Shown here: positions 58,701-64,000 of the stretch, piece by piece | Position numbering within the stretch: the first letter of the stretch is position 1 | Layout: each line of letters begins with the position of its first letter | DNA from: Lathyrus oleraceus | Lineage: Eukaryota; Streptophyta; Magnoliopsida; Fabales; Fabaceae | Direction: 5' to 3' | Length of the DNA stretch: 64,000 bases | Assembly (NCBI RefSeq): GCF_024323335.1 | Contig: NC_066580.1 | Coordinates: 84,243,391 to 84,307,390 of the forward strand | Notes under the pieces: model-generated | What the model was told of the DNA's origin: nothing | The model's database searches: none | Seen by the model: only the letters and a program-made list of their open reading frames with translations | Program-made: the position numbers and the translations under genes

Positions 58701-58926
58701 TGAGCTTCTCAGCAAGCTCATCCATACGGAGAGTGGTCTCGAGGGCCTCGTCGTGCAAAGAAAATTGATCATACTGATAATCTTCAGTAACGGCGCGCCC
58801 GTTAATCTGAATTCCTTGATTCACATTGTACCTTCCACCAATACCATTTCCAACATTTCCTGTGTTGCCAACATTACCCGGGTTTCCATCAGCATTTGCG
58901 TTACCTGCGTTACCAGTGTTCACAGG
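55741..58926 (-). pseudogene. gag-pro: Gag-protease of element 3, truncated by CACTA, one nonsense codon
   Basis: A minus-strand frame runs from the CACTA junction at 58926 to TGA 55741, interrupted only by TAA at 57373-57375. It lacks the gag N-terminus, which lies on the far side of the CACTA. A low-complexity Gly/Asn stretch (about 58810-58920) opens the visible part. The gag core (SITGASREWYSHL, YAQRWRQI) is at about 58300-58500. A Gln-rich linker is near 57900-57980, and the knuckle CAFHSNAPGHTTDNC near 57670-57715. A Cys-rich patch (GCGEECRNCQAAENGC) is near 57405-57450 and the protease VLVDTGSSLNVLP near 56500-56540. The catalytic motifs are intact. Confidence 0.92.
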
Positions 58927-58944
58927 CACTACGCCAAAAACTGG
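58927..58944 (+). repeat. Left terminal inverted repeat of the CACTA element
   Basis: CACTACGCCAAAAACTGG. The CACTA start is diagnostic, and the partner should end TTTTGGCGTAGTG beyond the window. Confidence 0.88.
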
Positions 58945-58949
58945 AATAG

Positions 58950-59305
58950 ACAGCGCACCTTAGAGGGCGCTTTATTACAAAAGCGCTCTCTAAAGTGAAG
59001 CGAAAAAATAAGGAGCAATAGACAACGCACTTTAGAGGGCGCTTTTGTAATAAAGCGCCCTCTAAGGTGAAGCGAAAAAATAAGGAGGAGATAGAGGGAC
59101 AACAATACATGGCGCTTTTTAGAAAGCGCCCTCTAAGGTTACCCTTAGAGGGCGCTTTTAAAAAAGCGCTGTTATAAGTCCATGTGCATTTCCAGTTTAT
59201 AAAGCGCTTCTGGAAAGCCTTAGAGAGCGCTTTCATAAGCGCCCTCTTAGGCCCCCTTTTAAGGGCGCTTTTTTTCCACAAGCGCCCTCTAAGGTCCCCT
59301 TTTGT
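58950..59305. repeat. Left subterminal repeats of the CACTA element
   Basis: Repeated TTAGAGGGCGCTTTT and its complement AAAGCGCCCTCTAA occur in about five inverted pairs, each able to form a hairpin. In En/Spm such subterminal motifs bind the element-encoded DNA-binding protein. The right end carries the same motif. Confidence 0.88.
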
Positions 59306-59813
59306 AAACATTAAAATTATAACATACTGCGCGTTTTGTTATTTCACTCTCTGTTATTTTCGTTCTTTTTCACGTTAGGGTTCTCACTGCTACGATTTTC
59401 CCTACTTCTAAGGCGTTCTCCTTCCACCTCTGTTAGATCTACGACGTTTCCTCCTTCTACCAATCAAAGGTACACGATGCAGCTTATGAGTGTATTTATT
59501 CTAGCATACATTATTACTTGCACTATTGCTTTGTTTTAGCTTTGCCCCATTTCAGTTTTATGTTATTGTTGTCTATGCTACGTTTGTTTCGACCTGTAAA
59601 GTTTCAATATTCATAGTCATTTAAATAGTTTGGGTTTATTAGGCAATTGACGGTTGGTTTTTAAATTGCTGAATTTGATATCGCTATGAATCACATTCAA
59701 AGACTGTTGTTAGGGTTCGGTTATGGTTGCATTATAGAGACATTAGAAACCTTAGATTTCGCGGCTGAATTTGATATCTCTTCTGAAATTGTTTTTGTAT
59801 ATTCTAATTAGTA
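59306..59813 (+). promoter_or_regulatory. Promoter/leader of the CACTA transposase gene
   Basis: A 500 bp interval without an ORF between the subterminal repeats and the transposase ATG. A CT-rich leader-like stretch (59340-59470) ends AATCAAAGGTACACG, which could be a donor for an intron closing at TAATTAG just before ATG 59814. This is tentative. Confidence 0.4.
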
Positions 59814-62393
59814 ATGGATAATACATGGATGTCTTCCAATCGATTGTCGAGAGAGTACGAGAATGGGGTATCAAAATTCGTTAAGTTTGCCGTTGCGCAC
59901 GCCGAAGACCCCAGTAGAATGATATGTCCTTGCTTGGGTTGTTGTTATGGGAAACGGGTTGACGTAGTTCAGTTGACATCGCATCTAATGAGGCATGGAA
60001 TTGATCGAAGTTATACATGTTGGAATTTGCATGGTGAGAAAAGTAACGAGAATGTTGAACCGGGGGATAGTACGACCTATGCCTCAAACTATAGTGGCGC
60101 AGATACATACGATTGTGATCGAGTTGAAGAGATTGCAGAAGCACTTGAAGGAGATCTTAAGGATTGTCCCGAAATGTTTGAGAGGTTGGTAAGTGATGCA
60201 GAGAAACCTTTGTATGATGGTTGCACTAAATTCACAAGATTGTCTGTGGTATTAAAGTTGTACAACTTAAAGGCGGGCAATGGATGGTCGGATAAAAGTT
60301 TCACAGAGTTATTAGCCCTTTTGAAAGATATGCTTCCTGAGGATAATGTTCTTCCCAATCGAACATATGAGACCAAAAAGATGTTGTGCTCTATTGGCAT
60401 GAGCTATGATAAGATACATGCATGTCCAAACGATTGCGTTTTGTTTCAAAATGAGTATGCATCGTTAAATGAGTGTCCTAAATGCGGTGTCTCGCGATAT
60501 AAGAACAAGTTGTCTCCAGCAAAAGTCTTGTGGTATTTTCCTGTTATTCCGAGATTTAGACGCATGTTTCGTAGTGAAACCGATTCAAGACACTTGACCT
60601 GGCATGCAGATGAAAGAATTATAGATGGAAAGTATCGACATCCGGCAGATTCACCACAGTGGTTGAAAATTGATAATGATTATCCTGAATTTGGAGAAGA
60701 ATCAAGAAACCTTCGCTTGGCATTATCTACTGATGGAATGAATCCACACGGTATCCAGAGTATCTCACACAGTACATGGCCTGTGATTATTATGATTTAT
60801 AACCTACCTCCATGGCTATGTATGAAGCGTAAGTACATGATGTTGTCTATGTTGATTTCTGGACCTAAACAACCAGGGAATGACATAGACGTGTACTTGA
60901 AGCCCTTAATCGAAGATTTAAAGATTTTGTGGGAGACCAGTGTGGAGGTTTATGATGGATATAGGAAAGAAAGTTTCAACTTGAGGGCGATGTTGTTTGG
61001 CACAATTAATGATTTTCCAGCATACGGAAATCTATCAGGGTATAGCATAAAAGCTCAATGTGTGTGTCCTATTTGTGAAGATAAAACAGATTGGAAGCGC
61101 TTGGAGTTTGGTCAGAAAAATGTCTTTCTCGGTCATCGGAGATTCTTAAATTCAAATCATCACTACCGTGGATGGAGAAAGGCGTTCAATGGAGAGACAG
61201 AACAAGGCAGAGCTCCACCTATATTGACGGGTGATCAAATTTTTGAAAAGGTGAAAGATTTGGATACTCAGTTTGGCAAGCCTTTTGCCCACACACTTGT
61301 CAAAAGTGGGTGGAAGAAGAGGTCAGTTTTTTTTGAATTGCCGTATTGGAAGTCCTTGTATGTGAGACATTTTCTTGATGTTATGCATATTGAAAAAAAT
61401 GTATTTGAAAGTGTTATTGGCACGTTACTCAATATACAAGGAAAGTCTAAGGATGGCCTTAAGGCAAGAAAGGACTTGATAGCGATGGGAATAAGAACTG
61501 AACTAGGACCCTTGAAGAAAGGAAAACGAACATATCTACCGCCCGCTGCTTATACTCTATCTAGAAAGGAGAAAAAAACATTGTGTAAGTTTCTAAGTGA
61601 AATTAAAGTTCCAGAAGGGTACTCTTCAGATATTAGAAGACTTGTGTCTATGAAAGACCTCAAGTTAAAGAGTTTAAAGACCCATGATTGCCATGTTATA
61701 ATGGAACATTTTCTCCCAATAGGTATACGTTCTATTCTTCCAGAAAAAGTAAGAAGCTCTATAACTAAGTTGTGTTCTTTCTTCAAGTCAATTTGCAGTA
61801 AGGTGATCGATCCTGCGATCTTACCAATGTTGGAAAAAGAAATCGTTATTACTTTGTGTGAGCTTGAAATGTTTTTTCCTCCATCATTTTTTGACATAAT
61901 GGTACATCTAGTTGTTCATCTTGTGAAAGAGACACAATTGTGTGGACCAGCTTATATGAGATGGATGTACCCTGTTGAACGTTATATGAAAATATTAAAA
62001 GGGTACGTGAAGAACCGAAGTCGACCAGAAGGTTGTATGGTTGAAAGATACATTGTTGAAGAAGAGATTGAGTTTTGTACTGAATATTTGTCTAATGTTC
62101 AGTCAATCGGACTCCCCAAGTCTCAGCTTGTCGAAAAGAAAGAAGGAAAAAATCTAATTGGAAATAAAATCGTGGCAGTATCAAGGGTCGAACGGGATCA
62201 AGTGCATTTGTATGTTCTGCACAATGAGAATGAGGTTGAGCCGTATGTTGAAATTCACAAGGATGTTCTCCGAGGTTTAAATCCCAATAGAAATGAAAAT
62301 TGGATAGTACGAGAGCACAATCGATGTTTTATACCTTGGTTTAAGGATCATATTTATTCAAAGTATTATTCAGATCCCGCTTCAATAACATAA
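59814..62393 (+). CDS. CACTA transposase, TNP2-like
   Basis: Cuts and pastes the element through its terminal repeats. In 859 residues the order matches plant TNP2 proteins. A transposase-associated domain is at about 4-78 (W-M, Y..GV..F..FA, CPCLGCCYG, HLMRHGID, YTCWNLHGE). The Transposase_21 domain is at about 190-430 (KIHACPNDCVLF, LWYFPVIPRFRRMF, RHPADSPQW, LALSTDGMNPHG, STWPVIIMIYNLPPWLCMK, GPKQPGNDIDVYLKPL). The LYVRHFLDVMHIEKNVFES motif is near 515-535. The DUF4218 domain is at about 615-745 (THDCHVIMEHFLPIGIR, LEMFFPPSFFDIMVHL, YMRWMYPVERYMKILKGYVK). It ends at TAA 62391-62393. The same frame then continues into a DUF4216-type region, so this stop probably truncates a longer protein. 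Confidence 0.93.
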   Translation: MDNTWMSSNRLSREYENGVSKFVKFAVAHAEDPSRMICPCLGCCYGKRVDVVQLTSHLMRHGIDRSYTCWNLHGEKSNENVEPGDSTTYASNYSGADTYDCDRVEEIAEALEGDLKDCPEMFERLVSDAEKPLYDGCTKFTRLSVVLKLYNLKAGNGWSDKSFTELLALLKDMLPEDNVLPNRTYETKKMLCSIGMSYDKIHACPNDCVLFQNEYASLNECPKCGVSRYKNKLSPAKVLWYFPVIPRFRRMFRSETDSRHLTWHADERIIDGKYRHPADSPQWLKIDNDYPEFGEESRNLRLALSTDGMNPHGIQSISHSTWPVIIMIYNLPPWLCMKRKYMMLSMLISGPKQPGNDIDVYLKPLIEDLKILWETSVEVYDGYRKESFNLRAMLFGTINDFPAYGNLSGYSIKAQCVCPICEDKTDWKRLEFGQKNVFLGHRRFLNSNHHYRGWRKAFNGETEQGRAPPILTGDQIFEKVKDLDTQFGKPFAHTLVKSGWKKRSVFFELPYWKSLYVRHFLDVMHIEKNVFESVIGTLLNIQGKSKDGLKARKDLIAMGIRTELGPLKKGKRTYLPPAAYTLSRKEKKTLCKFLSEIKVPEGYSSDIRRLVSMKDLKLKSLKTHDCHVIMEHFLPIGIRSILPEKVRSSITKLCSFFKSICSKVIDPAILPMLEKEIVITLCELEMFFPPSFFDIMVHLVVHLVKETQLCGPAYMRWMYPVERYMKILKGYVKNRSRPEGCMVERYIVEEEIEFCTEYLSNVQSIGLPKSQLVEKKEGKNLIGNKIVAVSRVERDQVHLYVLHNENEVEPYVEIHKDVLRGLNPNRNENWIVREHNRCFIPWFKDHIYSKYYSDPASIT

Positions 62394-63038
62394 AGGTTTA
62401 GATGCTTAGCATATGGTCCAAGTTTCCATGTTTTTTCTTATAGCGCATACGCGATTAATGGATACACATTTTATACCAAAGAACAAGATGATAAAAGTAC
62501 TATGCAGAATAGTGGTGTCACCGTGGTAGCTGAAGCAATGCACGTATCAAGTGTGAAGGACTTAAACCCCAAATTTGCAAATCTGTCGTATTTTGGTGTT
62601 ATCGAGCGCATTTGGGTGTTTGATTATGAGAAGTTTCAGATTCCTATATTTGGTTGCAAGTGGGTTGAAAATAATAACGGCATTCGAATGGATAAGTCAG
62701 GATTTTTGCAAGTGGATCTTAATAGGGTGGGATACAAAGATGAGTCTTTTATTCTAGCCTCTCAAGCTAGACAAGTTTTCTATGTCAATGATCCGAAAAG
62801 TACAAAATGGTCTATAGTTCTTTTTTCCAACAAAGTAATTGATGAAAACACTGGAGATCAAGGTGATATTGATGTTGAGATTGAATCGTTTACCAGAAAT
62901 GATCAAGATGAGAATATTATATCAAATGATTCATATATTAGAAATGATCATAATGAGGGTATTTGGATCAATCCAACCGTCCGTGTTGTTAAGAGACATG
63001 TAGAACATATTCCAACCAAGAAAAGAAAGAGAACTTAG
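62394..63038 (+). CDS. C-terminal DUF4216-type part of the TNP2-like protein
   Basis: It is in the same frame as the transposase, directly after its TAA, and open for 214 codons to TAG at 63036-63038. The first part (LAYGPSFHVFSY, INGYTFYTKEQDDKSTMQN) matches the usual sequence following DUF4218. The rest matches DUF4216 (NLSYFGVIERIWVFDY, FGCKWVENNNGIRMDKSGF, ESFILASQARQVFYVNDPK). The first ATG in it is 62502. It ends with a basic tail (KKRKRT), a possible nuclear signal. Confidence 0.85.
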   Translation, partial: RFRCLAYGPSFHVFSYSAYAINGYTFYTKEQDDKSTMQNSGVTVVAEAMHVSSVKDLNPKFANLSYFGVIERIWVFDYEKFQIPIFGCKWVENNNGIRMDKSGFLQVDLNRVGYKDESFILASQARQVFYVNDPKSTKWSIVLFSNKVIDENTGDQGDIDVEIESFTRNDQDENIISNDSYIRNDHNEGIWINPTVRVVKRHVEHIPTKKRKRT

Positions 63039-63058
63039 TGAAAAAGGTACAAGTCAAA

Positions 63059-63173
63059 TGATTTTAATTGTTTTCTTTATTACAGGTAAAATGGCTTTTA
63101 TGATTTTAATTGTTTTTATATTTGTCATCTGATTTTAATTGTTTTCTTTATTACAGGTAAAATGGCTATTATG
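63059..63173 (+). repeat. Tandem duplication of a splice-acceptor-like segment, period 71 bp
   Basis: A 44-base segment (TGATTTTAATTG...TTACAGGTAAAATGGC...) at 63059-63102 recurs at 63130-63173 with one change (CTTT/CTAT). Each copy has a T-rich tract and TTACAG, so two alternative acceptors may exist. Confidence 0.75.
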
Positions 63174-63377
63174 AAGTCAATCATTCGTGCAAGGGGCAAG
63201 GGATACTTGAAAGTATCGATTGATATTTGTTTAGATGGAGATGTTCCATTGTCGTCAAGCCTCATTCGCGTAGATGATGATGCTGGATATTTGAAAGTAT
63301 CCCTCTACGACAATGGAACATGTCCATCTAAACAAATATCAATTCTATCTTCAAAAGATAAGGGACCAAAAATATAA
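63162..63377 (+). CDS. Small ORF downstream of the transposase, over an inverted repeat
   Basis: 71 codons starting MAIMKSIIRARGKGYLKVS, after an acceptor-like TTACAG. Most of it lies over a near-perfect inverted repeat, so GYLKVS appears twice. It may be part of a downstream exon or merely an open frame across the hairpin. I recognise no domain. Confidence 0.3.
   Translation: MAIMKSIIRARGKGYLKVSIDICLDGDVPLSSSLIRVDDDAGYLKVSLYDNGTCPSKQISILSSKDKGPKI
63219..63343. repeat. Long inverted repeat (37 bp arms, 51 bp loop)
   Basis: Arm 63219-63255 (ATTGATATTTGTTTAGATGG...) is the reverse complement of 63307-63343 with a single mismatch. A transcript could fold into a stable stem of about 37 bp. Confidence 0.9.
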
Positions 63378-63508
63378 GGGGATTACGCAGCAAATCGAGT
63401 CAGTTGCATCAAAAAAAAAGGTATAAACACAATTATATGATATTTATGCATAGAAAATGTTAATTCTTGATCTTATACTTCACCTAACTAATTTTATGAT
63501 ATTTTAGG

Positions 63509-63603
63509 TTCATGCTATTGATATTGAACAAAAAGAGGTTGTTGCTAAGAAGACTACGGCTAGCAAAAAAAACATACATCTCAGAGATGCTTTTGCTACT
63601 TAG
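63509..63603 (+). CDS. Possible last exon of the CACTA gene
   Basis: After TATTTTAG a frame reads VHAIDIEQKEVVAKKTTASK... to TAG at 63601-63603. The upstream run ends AAAAAAAAAGGTATAAAC, a possible donor at about 63420. The Lys-rich C-terminus is reminiscent of CACTA-gene ends, but the exon structure is my inference. Confidence 0.35.
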
Positions 63604-63836
63604 TTTTATTTCTTTTTAAGTTATGAATTGGTTGTATATTTAGAATCTTTAGAAGTTAAACGATTATATCAGTGGATTGTTGTATATGTATGGATTGTTG
63701 TATATAAGGCTTGTTGAATGCAATGTGTGAAAAACGGCTTCAAATTATACAGTTTTGGGTGTACTGCTTCAATATACAGGTTGTCTAAAATAAATAAAAA
63801 AATATAGCGCTTTTTAAAAAAAAATTAAATAACCAC
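63604..63836 (+). other. A+T-rich 3' region between the CACTA gene and right subterminal repeats
   Basis: No gene. It contains TGTATATAAGGC-like and ATGGATTGTTGTATAT direct repeats (63676-63710), probably the 3' untranslated region. Confidence 0.4.
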
Positions 63837-64000
63837 CCACTTTAGAGGGCGCTTTCCAAAATAAGCGCCCTCTAAACCCTTTAAATTTCCACTTTAGAGG
63901 GCGCTTTCCAGTAAAAGCGCCCTCTAAACCCTCAAAATTTCCACTTTAGAGGGCACTTTTCAGTAAAAGCGCCCTCTAAACCCTTAAAAGTTTCCACTTT
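63837..64000. repeat. Right subterminal repeats of the CACTA element
   Basis: Three tandem units of about 52-53 bp and the start of a fourth: CCACTTTAGAGGGCGCTTTC, a short spacer, AAGCGCCCTCTAAACCCT. Each unit forms a hairpin with about 13 bp arms. The third unit has one changed base in the left arm (GGGCAC). The array continues beyond the window. Confidence 0.92.

Larger units (their letters stand above)
50020..58926 (-). mobile_element. Element 3: Tat/Ogre-like retrotransposon with internal deletions
   Basis: Minus-strand order: gag-protease, intron, deleted pol, spacer, polypurine tract, 3' LTR. Its proteins resemble element 1 more than element 2, yet its LTR is only 1616 bp. RT and integrase cores are missing. 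It was inserted in the element 2 5' LTR, and its own gag was later interrupted by the CACTA transposon, so its 5' end lies beyond the window. The candidate target site is GTACC at 50015-50019. Confidence 0.92.
58927..64000 (+). mobile_element. CACTA (En/Spm) DNA transposon, right end outside the window
   Basis: It begins CACTACGCCAAAAACTGG, has hairpin-forming subterminal repeats on both sides, and encodes a TNP2-type transposase. It interrupts the gag frame of element 3. The three bases AGG before it are the expected 3 bp target duplication; the right flank is not visible. Only one in-frame stop mars the main ORF. Confidence 0.93.

Overview
This window looks like gene-free, transposon-packed heterochromatin from a large plant genome. 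Giant Ogre/Tat-type Ty3-gypsy retrotransposons with LTRs of nearly 5 kb suggest a legume of the pea/vetch/faba bean/lentil tribe; that is an inference from element type, not a species identification. I see no host gene, rRNA gene or CRISPR array. Nearly every base belongs to one of six nested mobile elements.

Layout. (1) 1-21485, plus strand: an almost complete Tat/Ogre-like retrotransposon (element 1). It has a 5' LTR cut by the window edge, a tRNA-Arg primer site, gag-protease, a probable in-frame intron, an intact RT-RNase H-integrase ORF, a 4.4 kb repeat-rich 3' spacer, a polypurine tract and a 4947 bp 3' LTR. (2) 21486-22958 and 27825-32120, plus strand: a decayed or non-autonomous element with chromovirus (Tekay-like) termini, namely a tRNA-iMet primer site and a G-rich polypurine tract, but no recognisable proteins. 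(3) 22959-27819: a solo Ogre LTR inside it, flanked by a perfect GGTAC target duplication. (4) 32121-50019, minus strand: a degenerate true Ogre (element 2) of the same LTR family as the solo LTR, with the extra ORF1 upstream of gag and many nonsense codons. (5) 50020-58926, minus strand: element 3, a third Tat-type element inserted in the 5' LTR of element 2. It has kept gag-protease but lost the RT core and the integrase by two internal deletions. (6) 58927-64000 and beyond, plus strand: a CACTA (En/Spm) DNA transposon inserted in the gag of element 3. It has a TNP2-type transposase and hairpin subterminal repeats.

Relative ages follow from the nesting. The Tekay-like relic is the oldest host. 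The solo LTR, element 1 and element 2 entered it, element 3 entered element 2, and the CACTA entered element 3. Element 1 is very young: I noticed only three substitutions and one indel over about 3.7 kb of LTR. Element 2 is much older, with 15 differences over 368 bp.

Comparing the three internal regions gives the most informative signals. All three have a 244-277 bp phase-2 intron candidate that restores one frame between protease and RT. All share a roughly 70 bp LTR motif, and all three have a PBS-like sequence just inside the LTR end. Elements 1 and 3 also share a conserved non-coding block downstream of pol, with only a weak counterpart in element 2.
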